A DNA stretch of 64,000 nucleotides from Siphonodentalium dalli (GCA_032622095.1 CP136066.1:149017559-149081558), one strand, 5' to 3'. Shown: positions 23,211 through 34,153, numbered from the stretch's first letter. Notes: generated from the sequence alone by a model not told the origin. Translations and numbers: made by a program.

Positions 23211-24270
23211 TTGTCTGTCATTAATACAAATCTACGATTCTCGACCGATCGGGACGAAACTTGGTACGTGTGTGTAGTTTGACCAGGCGGTGGTCGTTGT
23301 CGTATTGGCATGCGCAGACGAGATCTCGGAAATGGGTGGAGCTATCGACTTGAAATTTGGTACGTGAATGTATCTTGCCCCGGATACCAATTTTATCGGG
23401 TCGCCGAGCCCGTGCGACGCCAGTTTCGCGCATGCGCAGACGAGATCTCGGAAACGGGTGGAGCTATCGACTTGAAATTTAGTATGCGAATGTATCTTGC
23501 CCCGGATACGAATTTTATCGGGTCGCCGAGCCCGTGCGACGCCAGCTTCGCGCATGCGCAGACCAGATCTCGGAAACGGGTGGAGCTATCGACTTGAAAT
23601 TTGGTTTTTGAATAGCCCGGACAACGTCGGGCTCATTTAAAATATATCTATACGCACATATATATCTCATATATATTTTGAAGACCTCTGTCTGTCTGTC
23701 TGTTTGTCTGTCTGTCATTAATACAAATCTACGATTCTCGACCGATCGGGACGAAACTTGGTACTTGTGTGTAGTTTGACCAGGCGGTGGTCGTTGTCGT
23801 ATTGGCGAGCCCGTGCGACTCCCGTGCAGCGCATGCGCAGACGAGATCTCGGAAACGGGTGGAGCTATCGACTTGAAATTTGGTATGTGAATGTATCTTG
23901 CCCCGAGTACGAATTTTATCGGGTCGCTGAGCCCGTGCGACGACAACTTCGCGCATGCGCAGACGAGATCTCGGAAACGGGTGGAGCTATCGACTTGAAA
24001 TTTGGTATGTGAATGTATCTTGCCCCAGTTGCGAATTTTATCGGGTCGCCGAGCCCATGCGACGCCAGCTTCCCGCATGCGCAGACCAGATCTCGGAAAC
24101 GGGTGGAGCTATCGACTTGAAATTTGGTTTTTGAATAGCCCGGACAACGTCGGGAGCTATCGACTTGAAATTTGGTTTTTGAATAGCCCGGACAACGTCG
24201 GGCTGGGTAGAGCCATCGACTTGAAATTTGGTTTTTGAATAGTCCGGACAACGTCGGGCTCATCGGCTAG
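23156..24270 (+). mobile_element. Helitron-like (HINE-type) elements H2a/H2b with 122-bp core repeats
   Basis: It starts with TCTCATATATATTTTGAAGA and a (GTCT)n run, which occurs at 23156 and again at about 23665, so two units are fused. The core is a 122-bp tandem repeat (for example gctatcgacttgaaatttgg at 23341, 23463, 23585), each unit with a GCGCATGCGC-type palindrome. The 3' end is a GCCCGGAC...GTCGGGC hairpin, six or seven bases, and CTAG at 24267-24270. That hairpin unit is present near 23620 and three times in a row at 24138-24255. This 5' TC / 3' hairpin-CTRR plan is that of Helitrons; the microsatellite plus tandem core is that of pearl/HINE elements. No transposase is encoded. Confidence 0.8.
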
Positions 24271-25012
24271 TCTATTATATATTTTGGAAGATCTGTCTGT
24301 GTGTCTGTGTGTGTGTGTCTGTAATCGATGGACTCGAAAACGGCCGAGCCGATTTCGATGAAACGTGGTATGTGGGGGTATTTTCGTCCGGGGAGTGACA
24401 TAGGCCTATTAATTTGTCCGTGCGACGTGATCTTGACCTTGAAATCGGGTAATTTCAAGGTCAAACTTCCGAATATCACGGGATTTCGATGAAACTTGGT
24501 ATGTGGGGGTAACTTCGGCCGGGGAGTGGCATGAACCTATTAATTTGCCCGTGCGACGTGACCTTGACCTTGAAATCAGGTCATTTCAAGGTCAAACGCC
24601 CGAATATCACTGGATTTCGATGAAACTTGGTATGTGTGGGTACTTTCGGCCGGGGAGTCTCATACGCCTCTTCATTTGCCCGTGCGACGTGACTTTGACC
24701 TTGAAATCGGGTCAATTTAAGGTCAAATCTCCAATTTTGATGGGATTTCGACGAAATTTGATACGTGTGGTTACTTTTGTCCACTGAGTGTTTTGGACGG
24801 GTCGAGTCGTGACCCCGACCTGACCTTGACCTTCAAAATGATCAATTCAAGGTCAAATCGGGTAAAACCGGATGGATTTCGACGGGCAGGTTTGTCGGGT
24901 ACTTTTGTCCGGGCAGTGTTTTGGACTTGTCAAATCGTGACCCCACTTGACCTTGACCTTCAAAATGGACAATTTAAGGCCAAAGCCCGGACGAAGTCGG
25001 GTCACCTTCTAG
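24271..25012 (+). mobile_element. Helitron-like (HINE-type) element H3
   Basis: It starts directly after the CTAG of H2b with TCTATTATATATTTTGGAAG and a (GT/GTCT)n run. The core has three or four repeats of 'gatttcgatgaaacttggta', 'cccgtgcgacgtgacctt' and 'gaccttgaaatcgggtcatt'. It ends with a cccggacgaagtcggg hairpin and CTAG at 25009-25012. Its 3' half is the reverse complement of the modules at 2.44, 22.6 and 25.7 kb. Non-coding. Confidence 0.75.
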
Positions 25013-25049
25013 TATACATATATACGGAGTTCTCAAAATATATAGCAGA

Positions 25050-25557
25050 CTAGCCGATGAGCCCGACGTTGTCCGGGCTATTCAAAAAACAAATTTCAAG
25101 TCGATTAAACAAAATTTCAAGTCGATAGCTCCACCCGTTTCAAAAACAAAATTTCAAGTCGATAGCTCTACCCGTTTCCGATATCTGGTCTGCGCATGCG
25201 CGAAGCTGGCGTCGCATGGGCTCGGCGACCCGATAAAATTCGTATCCGGGGCAAGATACATTCACATAGCAAATTTCAAGTCGATAGCTCCATCCGTTTC
25301 CGAGATCTCGTCTGCGCATGCGCGAAGCTGACGTCGCACGGGCTCGGTGACCCGATAAAATTCGTATCCGGGGCAAGATACATTCACATACCAAATTTCA
25401 AGTCGATAGCTCCACCCGTTTCCGAGATCTCGTCTGCGCATGCGCGAAGCGGGCGCCGCACGGGCTCGCCAATACGACAACGTTCACCGCCTGGTCAAAC
25501 TACACTCACGTACCAAGTTTCGTCCCGATCGGTCGAGAATCGTAGATTTGTATTAAT

Positions 25558-25589
<32 letters not shown>

Positions 25590-25617
25590 AACAGAGGTCT
25601 TCAAAATATATATGAGA
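25050..25617 (-). mobile_element. Helitron-like (HINE-type) element H4
   Basis: Reverse-orientation copy of the H2 family. CTAG is at 25050-25053 with its hairpin, followed by three 122-bp core units (GCGCATGCGC at about 25192, 25314 and 25436), then (GACA)n and 'tcttcaaaatatatatgaga' at 25617. Together with H2 it makes a ~2.4-kb inverted arrangement. H5 abuts its right edge. Confidence 0.75.
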
Positions 25618-25930
25618 CTAGCAGATTAGCCCGCCACTGGCGGCATTCGCCCATGGCTTTGTTACAGAACGTCAGGGCTATTTAGGAATTTCTTTGCCAG
25701 AAACATGACTATATGGGTGTATATGAGCAAGGACACGGGCGCATGCGAAATTGGACCCGATTTGACCTTGAATTGACAATTTAGAACGTCAAGGTCAGGA
25801 TCACGATTTGACCCGTCCAATAGACTCCCATGACAAAAGTTATCCTAGGTATCAAATTTCGTCCGTCGACATCCGCCAGTTTTACCCGATTTGATTTTAA
25901 CTCAAGTAGATAATTTTTTTAATAGCGACG
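25618..25930 (-). mobile_element. Helitron-like (HINE-type) element H5, partial
   Basis: CTAG at 25618-25621 (minus-strand 3' end) is followed by a CCGCCActggCGG-type hairpin and AGGTCA-rich modules related to H1. The 5' end with the microsatellite is not found, so it is probably truncated near 25930. Confidence 0.6.
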
Positions 25931-26470
25931 CCTCATATACACACGCTCATTAATTATCACGCTTTAAGAACATGCAGGTAACCAATTTCAATGAAAATAA
26001 ACCAAACTTGTAGCCAAGAAACAGCTAAATTCTGTTACACAGATTTAACCAAAATTCCGGCCATTCTGGAAGCCATCTGAGGTTAATGGATTTGATCCAC
26101 TTTTACCCGAGTCCAGATTCCAGACCTAGACAATGGATTCGCTCCACTTTATATTTGGGTCAGATTCCAGATCATATTTAGCGAACTTTTACCCGCGACC
26201 TAACTCTACATGACTTAGCACTTAGTGAGGTGTGGAAAATAATAGCATAAAAATATAAATGTATCCAAAATAGGCTAAGAATATAAGCTGTATCAGAAAT
26301 TGTAAATGCTATATTTTGGGACGGAGCCGGCAAATACCGTATTTTCACTCAAGTAGATAAACGCTATTAAATAGCCTACACGTTAAAGTGCAGGTCGCGA
26401 CTATTTCGGTTATATGCACGCATTTATGTATTTCAACTCCAAATAGTACGGTGGCTGGATGAGGACATGG
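25931..26470. other. Intergenic, no gene seen
   Basis: Unique sequence, no coding region or repeat termini recognised. Confidence 0.35.
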
Positions 26471-26782
26471 CGAATTTTATTTTTATCTCGTTTAAACGAG
26501 ATAACTATCTCGTTTAAACGAGATAGCAGATGGGAAATTTTATTTTTATCTCGTTTAAACGAGATAACTTATCTTGTTTAAACGAGATAGCAGGTGGGAA
26601 ATTTTATTTTTATCTCGTTTAAACGAGATAACTTATCTCGTTTAAACGAGATAGCAGGTGGGAAATGTTATTTTTATCTCGTTTAAACGAGATAACTTAT
26701 CTCGTTTAAACGAGATAGCAGGTGGGAAATTTTATTTTTATCTCGTTCAAACGAGATAACTTATTTCGTTTAAACGAGATAG
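26471..26782. repeat. Palindrome tandem array (about five ~65-bp units)
   Basis: Each unit carries two copies of the 18-bp palindrome ATCTCGTTTAAACGAGAT separated by a few bases, then 'agcaggtgggaaattttatt'. Five units give ten palindromes. A few carry a single change (for example cgttcaaacg and tttcgtttaaacg in the last unit, tcttgtttaaac in the second). Non-coding. Confidence 0.9.
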
Positions 26783-26849
26783 TTATAATACAACAGTTAC
26801 TAGTGGCCAGTCCAGACAGTTGCACCGGGAATGTATAGGGAACTTCTTG

Positions 26850-27335
26850 TACCCACCCACCACACCATCCCGCCACCCATAGTATCTTATGCGCGCAGGC
26901 GCTCGTATATAGGTAGTACCCACCACCCCATCCCACCACCCATAGTATCTTATGCACCGCAGGCGCTCGTATATAGGAGGTACCCAAACACCACCCCATC
27001 CCATCACCCATATAGTATATTGTGCGCCGCAGGCGCTCGTATATAGGTGGTTACCCACCCACCACCCCATCCCGCCACCCATAGTATCTAATGCGCCGCA
27101 GGCGCTCGTATATAGCTAGTTATATATACCCACCCACCACCCCATCCCATCACTATGGGTGACGTGATGGGTTGGTGGGTGGGGTATACAACCTATATAC
27201 GAGCGCCTGCGGCGCATTGGATACTATGGGTGATGGGATGGGTGGCCGGTGGGTAACTATACCTATATACGAGCGCCTGCGGCGCACAATATACTATGGG
27301 TGAAGGGTGGGTAACTACCTATATACGTAAGCATT
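26850..27335. repeat. Inverted (head-to-head) array of ~68-bp hairpin units
   Basis: On the left, four units share a C-rich 'cccaccaccccatcccaccacccata' phrase and a GCGCCgcaGGCGC hairpin followed by 'tcgtatata' (hairpin cores at about 26896, 26959, 27029 and 27098). On the right, after a turning point near 27150, the same unit continues in reverse complement (cores at about 27201 and 27271, last unit truncated near 27330). The whole block can fold on itself. Open frames here are strand shadows of the repeat and encode nothing recognisable. Confidence 0.85.
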
Positions 27336-29218
27336 ACAGCAAGCCGTCGCAACTAAGGGTGGGGGTATTATTTTGTATCAACGTCTGAAAACACTGGCAC
27401 TGCCGATGTCATTTCAATCTCACAATCAGTTGAATATTATATACATGTAGACACCAATTTGCTGATGTCCAGTCCACCTGTTTTGTTTTGTATTCAATTG
27501 TAGTAATATTGCAGAGGCATGAATGTACTCTGTTGTCCAAAATATCCCGCTACACTGACTTTGAAGGACACATGGATGCCATTTTGTTGTGAAATAAAAC
27601 ATATGATCGCCGGATAATCATATTAAGAGTTGAATCTGATTGGCTACTTTGAATAAATCGCACGACTCGATCGTAGAAAATCTAAATTATTTTATTCCTT
27701 GCGGGGCCGAACGTGCAACAAAATGTCGTACGATTTTCCACGACTCACGATAGGTATACAATTTGAGCCATAACGTTGCCCGATATTTGTCTTACGATAC
27801 ATATCACATTGTGTGCGGTGCGCTTTATCTCAAGTTTAACTCGAAGATCACCAAGAAGGATGTGCCATTTGGCATTGAAAGTTTAGCAAAAGTTTATGTT
27901 GTCAATCATTGAATCAATTTACCAGAATGTTGTCTCAAGTTTCAACACAAACTGTCAATAAACTGTCCTTGCTGTAGTGTACTAGTACAGAACAGTGTGT
28001 TATGTGATACTTTCCCAAATGCATTATCACGGTGAAATCCATTTTACCAACTTCGTGTGCCAGTTTTCTATTAGTAGAAAAGTTAACAATATAATAATCT
28101 GTTTCAACCATCGATTTCCGTTTGGTCTACAAAAAATCTGGTTTTGTTGACTGGTACCCTTTACAAGACTTTGTTTATAAATTAATCCTTTAGTTGTTCA
28201 CATAATCACAGATAGAATGAGATAGATAATTGATTCGTTCAGAATTAAATTTCGAAATTTATTGCCTGAGTGATGAGAGACTCAGTCAGTGACTGAGTAA
28301 GCTGGGTGACTCAGGTCAGGGCCGATTCAGTCACTGCATAAGTCTGCCCCTGGCCTGGAATTGCTGAATGTGTTACATTCGCAGACAAACAAGGCCGACT
28401 ATACTATCTACTCATAACTCACCTTCTATAGCATGCGTAGGCAGGTTTGTTTCGTTCATATCATGTGTGGTAATTCCTCTAATGGGCGAATAATAACGCC
28501 GAGGTGGTGCATGGTTTTCAGAAACTGTTTGAATTTTATTATTTATCTAACAATCGTCCGTGACTGGCGTAAGTAACGTTAATTCTGATTGGGTTAGATA
28601 AACGCGATTATCCAATCGCTGCATAATTATGTGACTCGGAAAGCCGTGATCAAGAGTTCAAAGAGCGTGTCAAAGGTCAAGATATTTTTGGAACACATTT
28701 TTTCGTTCAACAGTATTGCATATTCAATGCTCTCCGAGTGTCGAGTGTGTGTATACCTTACTTACGGAGCCAACTACGTGCGCTTATCAGTGGTGCCAGC
28801 ATTGGAGATAAACTTTCTCTAATTTTTTAAACTAGTTTTGAGGAAAATTAATTCACTTCAAATCTTAACCTCACTAGCAGACGCAGAGTTACACAACATG
28901 CAATATAACGACTAATTGTGCGAACACATTCCACCAAACAGAAGGCCCCAAGCGAAAGTGGCATTACTTGCTCATTTCGTAACACGAAAACAGTAGCCGC
29001 TTCACAAATGACGAACGAAATAGTTCCACATTCGAACAGTTGTCATTGTTGCAATAAATTGTCGAACACGTCTAACTAACATCTGCCTGTCATATATACA
29101 CATGTTTCCTTTTCTAATGTTACAGATATGGACACTTCCCATGACAAACATCATTAGTCTAGTTGTTTAACTTCATAGCAATACGCGTGTTTCTCGGAAT
29201 CTATGCAGGTGCAACAGT
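27336..29218. other. Intergenic, no gene seen
   Basis: No supported exon. Short 'gactcagtcagtgactgagt' palindromic wording lies near 28265-28300. A 63-codon open frame at 28631-28822 has no recognised motif. Confidence 0.35.
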
Positions 29219-29318
29219 GTGACGTATTCATGTCGCTTTCACAAGACCATGTCTTTTTCACGTATTAACCATGATAACGCGCTTTATTTTTACAGTATAT
29301 CTACCGAAATCATCCCAG

Positions 29319-29575
29319 GTAATCACGAATATCGTATCAAATTTCTCCCCAGATATACCGTTGCGAAGCTACTGGAATGTGCCGAAGATTGGTATAAAAC
29401 AAAAAATCGGAATGAGGCTCTTGGTTGGGAGAAAAATGATCCATCACGACATGGGATGTGGGCATGGAAACATCTCACCCTCGTGGCCATATATTTGGTC
29501 CGGACACTCGGCAAGCCTCGTGTACAGCCCAATTATATGGCCAATCGTGTGAGATTTGTCCATCCCACACCCCAG
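29319..29575 (+). CDS. Possible exon of an unrecognised protein
   Basis: A continuous frame of 139 codons (29219-29638) contains a stretch bounded by an AG acceptor after 'catcccag' at 29318 and a possible donor CAG|GT at 29575. The translated part has ordinary protein-like composition (for example LLECAEDWYKTKNRNEALGW, then a short hydrophobic stretch LTLVAIYLV). I do not recognise a family, and the acceptor has only a weak polypyrimidine tract. It could equally be a chance open frame. No neighbouring exon was found. Confidence 0.2.
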
Positions 29576-29639
29576 GTCATGGTGGAGAATATTACTCTCG
29601 CCTACCTGTATATGAATTCAAGTTTAGTAATGGTATAAT

Positions 29640-30971
29640 ACTATATTATATAGATTTCTAATGATTTCTAAGCTGACATGGTGGGGTGTAGATGGGGGAG
29701 CTTTGGAAATTCCATGCATGATGCAACACTAGCTATCAATTTGATTTTCACACAAAAATAGGTTAGAATTGTTCTTTAAGTTTGTTTCTCCAACCAGTGT
29801 CCGTATTGTCCTACATCGATTTAAACTGTTAGACCGAAATGGCCATATTTTTATGGGGGATGTCAGGTTGGTCACAAATTTCAACTTTATATGTATGTCT
29901 GGTTGGAAATCCACCAAAGTTGGAGAGCATTATTTGTAAAATTCAAACCTAAGAGGGATGTGCAAAAGGAATTTTGTGAAGTTAGGACTGTGTTCTGGTT
30001 GTCTCGTATACAAAATTTTAATGTTAGGGGTCGATCGGAGATTTGTCAATTTGTGTGCAATTAGAAATTTGAAGTTGAAGACCCCTGTTGAACGGAGAAC
30101 CTCCAGTTATGTCACTAATCAACGTATGTACTCGATTCGCGCAATTTTGCGCCCCAGGAAATCTTCGGAACTCATCTCACGAGTCACGACACATTTTTGC
30201 AATCTACATTTCTGCAGGGATCATTCCATTGAAATGGATCTTGAATCGACTCATTCACTCACTCACAGTCATAAGTTCAGACCACTATTGACAGTGTTCC
30301 ACTTCTTCCACCAGTATAAGTCAAGGCAATATGTCAACTTTATCACATCTGGTCAAATTGGAAACATAATCGGAATTATCATCAAGAATCAGCATTATTC
30401 TAGTATTACCTATTCAATTATTAATCAAACATTCAAGTTTTTTTTCAGTCACCGCTAAATTCAGAAAGATGCTTAAAGAATAAGGACGCCAAAACGAACC
30501 GGAATGCGTGGTTATGTTTTAAAAACATGAGTCCTAGCATACCAATGATGGTTCACACCAACTATGGTAAACTCGAACACGGGAAATTAAAATTATACGC
30601 TCACAAGTCATGACTCACAAATGAAACGAGTCGATTAATTTATCATCCGCCATTTCAAACATGTGTAAAATCCCACGCAGGCCTTCTATTTATTAAAATC
30701 CGGTCAGGTATAAGGCGCTTCCATTTGTCGAAATAATGTCCAAATTAAATTTCCATCGAAAAATGCCAGGGTTGTTTTAAGATTCATGACATTGTATTTG
30801 ATACATATAAATTGGCATATGCCTTATACACCATAAAGTTTGCAAGATTTTTCTGCTCGGGCGATCTACATGTACTTCCGCGTAATACTGACACAATTGG
30901 ATGGGCATACAACTGTAACTCTTTGGAATGGTGCACAGGTCCTGCCTATCTATATGTTTGGTGTAATTTGC
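29640..30971. other. Intergenic, no gene supported
   Basis: A 166-codon open frame at 29958-30458 starts with ATG but has no signal, domain or splice support. I regard it as likely chance. Confidence 0.3.
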
Positions 30972-31248
30972 GTACTCAATCCGATCAGACGCTCCTAAAT
31001 TACTATTTCTTTAGCTTCAAGTGCAGAGATGGTAATAATAACCACTCGATTTTAAGAGTTATCCATCTTTATCTGCAAGACCGTCCGTTTGACCTCGTGC
31101 TTCTGTCCGACAAACAATAGAAACACTAAACTTCAAACATCGATATCTGATCACTCTGAGCTTTGATAGGTAGGTTCGTCTACTCGAATCAAATATTGTT
31201 TACCCCCAAAGCCAAAGAAATTTAGGAGCGTCTGATCGGATTGAGTAC
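30972..31248. mobile_element. Foldback element (MITE-like), 277 bp
   Basis: GTACTCAATCCGATCAGACG (30972 on, about 30 bp continuing 'ctcctaaatt') is matched by the reverse complement ending at 31248. The match resumes over 'tttcttt.gcttt' after a small indel. The arms are about 45 bp. No protein. Confidence 0.65.
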
Positions 31249-31762
31249 CTTTAACCCAATATAAGTAACATTACACTTCGGAAGCGAATGACTGGTCGTG
31301 TACTTGTAGTAGCAGCGATCATACAAATGTATATATATGAAGCAGGTGGTTTATTGCTGGAAATGGCGACACACATTACAAGTTACCGATGTGTACGTGT
31401 GGCTGAACCTCGTAAATTTTCGAATTATAGCAAGCTGTTATCTGGCCTACGTGGGTACCGCCATTGATATATGACGCTCTTGTGAATTTCTAAGCACTCT
31501 TACTGTCGATAATACAGTCTGTAACTGTTTGTAAGGCTGTCAGATATTCTATTCACCTTCTCGACCAGTGGGATGTGTGATGTCCAATACTTCCCGAAGA
31601 GTGTTAGCAGTATTATATTTTGAGAACACTGTTTTTCAGTCTCCTGTCATGTATTTATTCCTTGTGTCTGTCCTGTGGCATGATCTGGTGAAATTGAGAC
31701 CGACCACATAGTTTATTTCTTGCATACATATCGATTACCATAACAAATGCAAGGCTGAATAT

Positions 31763-32178
31763 AGTGTGTCTGACATTTGCAGAATCTGAATTAGGTCCCC
31801 AGAGGGTGAATTTAGTGACGCTATCCCGCATCGCGGGTTAGCATAACTAAATTCACCATGTGGGACCTCATTCTACTTAGGCCTCATCTTCTGGGAAGTA
31901 TATATAGTCTCAAATTAACATTGTTTTGGTTACTTTTTCCCTTCTGGGAAGTTTCCATATCCCCTAATTTGCAGAAGGTAAAATGCATAATCGAGGTGAC
32001 TATGGGTGAACATCACCTCAACTGAGGAACTTCAATCTGATACAAGGTCTCACATAGTAGTTGATGCTTAAGCAGAATGAAGTCCCAGAGGGTGAATTTG
32101 GTGACGCTAGCCCGTTTCGCGGGGTAGCATCCATAAATTCACCATATGGAACCTCATTCTGCAAATGTCAGACACACT
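31763..32178. mobile_element. 416-bp inverted-terminus element with two internal hairpins
   Basis: The outer 23-bp termini (AGTGTGTCTGACATTTGCAG at 31763 on) are perfect inverted repeats. Inside each end lies a ~75-bp hairpin with stem phrases ggtgaattta and 'gctatcccgc' (31800-31872 and 32085-32155). The two hairpins are in direct orientation while the termini are inverted. Non-coding: a MITE-like element of unrecognised superfamily. Confidence 0.75.
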
Positions 32179-33322
32179 CAATTGTCGGCCGTTAATGTAA
32201 GCATTCAGATTGTTGTGACACGTGAGCGCAGCAGTGATATAGTTGACACAAAAGAACTCAGTTTGGGTTCCTTCAACAGACAGCATTGACATCTGTATAG
32301 ATCTCATTCACAACTTGAGAAAATGTATCCCACTGTCACGTCTAGTTCCGAAGTAGCTTGAAGCAAACATAACCGTATACAATCCAGTATTTAAAGCCTG
32401 GGACTTTTGGGTGTTGTGTCAGGGAAGTTTATTTATAACATTGAAAAAGTAGTCTATGTAATATATTTCGTAGTTAATACCTGTTCCTTAAATTTAAATA
32501 CCGTCGTCTAGCTGGAACAGTTTTAACCCAGAAATGACGAATGCGTCGCTTATACCTGAGGTCTCGGGTTTAAACCACGGATTTAGCTGTCAAGTGTCGG
32601 TTTAAACCTAGATGTTTACATAGACAAGGTTTAAACCGGAGATGACGAATCCGGGCAGGGGGATTAACTGTAAAAACAATTATGTAATTACCATGTACTG
32701 TTTCGAAGAAAGTGACGGTATATATCTGCACCAAGAGCCTGTTACAAATTACTTATATACCAGCGTCAACGAAATCGTTAGATAGTTCACATCCCCTATT
32801 CAAAAACACACGTGCCAAAAAAATTGTCATTTTTGTTTTGCCAAAATGAAAATATTTTTTGCCAAATTTGGCAAGCGGCAGCGCGAACCCTGGATATTTC
32901 TCCTGACTGGTCATTGTATGGTACAATACATATATTGCATTTAGAAGGAAATTGCATGCAGGAAGAAACAAATTTAACAATGGCTGTCCACATTTATGTT
33001 TATCGACCCAAATACATATTGCTGTTGAGATCTTTTTGTGACAATGAACGCTGCCATTATTGCAATACATGTATGTTATATGTTCATCTGGATTTTTCTG
33101 CCGATGATAGCTTTTTGTTGAATCGTTCAGATTTGTCAAAGTCCATGCCGAAAATAACAATTGAATTTCTCTCAACACCACTTTATCATCTTGCTCCACC
33201 AACATCATAGTTAATGCAGCAGGCCCCACCAACGCCATAGCACATCAGCTGGACCACGTGACCAGGCGCAATGACAATTCAGCCGAACCATCTCTCTTGT
33301 ATGGAAACCTATTTGTGCCATG
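32179..33322. other. Intergenic, no gene supported
   Basis: Overlapping open frames occur on both strands at 32753-33238 (161 codons minus, 132 codons plus). Neither has a recognised domain, and at most one can be real. Around 32530-32660 a 'ggtttaaacc' motif repeats four times. Confidence 0.3.
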
Positions 33323-34153
33323 CACTTTATTTTGTCGAAAAAATCCAGCAGGCGACAGAACCGAGACATGCGACGGAACCGAAATCTCGCCCGCGACCGA
33401 AATGATGAAACCGACACATCATTAGTCGACCGCGACAAAATCGACGCATGTGAGACAAGAAAATCAATGTCAGAAATGGTAACGTATATATTATATACCC
33501 ATGTTTGTAATTATAGAATATAAAATATATTGGTTTCACGAATGACCAACTCAGAATTCCGTTAAAATAACAATAACAAACAGCACCTAATTAACGAACC
33601 GGCGGCCGACTTGGCAGTCTCCGACCACAACCCCCAGTGGGCTGCAGAACGAAAAATGTATATAACAGTTGAAATATAAGACTTACAAATTATATTTTAT
33701 TTCTTTTATTTGTAATTGACATAGCTTGTCAGAAACCAAAAATCAACATTAATGACATAATAATGCAAAGGACAATAAACGACATTGAAATTCCCAACTA
33801 CACCTTTTACCGGACTCGGCCTCCGGTTCGCAGTTAGACTTTTAATCCTCCCAAAAAAAACGATTATCTATAAATAAAACGCCCAGCGAACCATAGCTAT
33901 CAAGAATATCTAGGACAGTATACATGCGGCGCACGCAATAACCGCCACAATCAAACGACAGTTGTCGCTTTCGTCGCTTCATTTTGTCGCTCTTATCACT
34001 TTGGTCGCGCAGACAAAGGTCGTGATCTCGGTTCCGTCTATTTCATCGTTTTCTGTTCCTTTCAGAAGCGTCAAAATTTGCGACAATATACGGCACACAT
34101 TTTGTCGCCTCTGGCGCGTTCGGCGCCTGGTGTATTTTTCGACAAAATAAAGT
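33323..34153. mobile_element. TIR element enclosing repeat X copy 2
   Basis: CACTTTATTTTGTCGAAAAA at 33323 is matched by the reverse complement ending at 34153. Beyond it both ends carry related 'aggcgacag/aggcgacaaaa' and 'gcgaccgaaa' phrases. Positions 33531-33945 inside are repeat X (reverse complement of 11465-11875). No transposase is encoded, so either repeat X is the element's own body or it inserted into it. Confidence 0.6.
33531..33945 (-). repeat. Interspersed repeat X, copy 2
   Basis: Reverse complement of 11465-11875, recognisable by cagaattccgttaaaataac, 'ccgaccacaacccccagtgg' and 'cggactcggcctccggttcg'. It lies inside the TIR element 33323-34153. Confidence 0.7.

Noticed and set aside
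23232-24263. Long arginine/histidine-rich frames on both strands of the Helitron-like cores
   Set aside because: They are produced by the 122-bp GC-rich tandem core, repeat with the unit and shift frame between units. No Rep or helicase motif is present.
29958-30458. 166-codon open frame on the plus strand
   Set aside because: Has an ATG but no motif, signal peptide or splice support. Length is within chance for 64 kb of AT-rich DNA.
32753-33238. 161-codon minus-strand frame overlapping a 132-codon plus-strand frame
   Set aside because: Neither translation shows a recognisable domain, and no splice sites support an exon.
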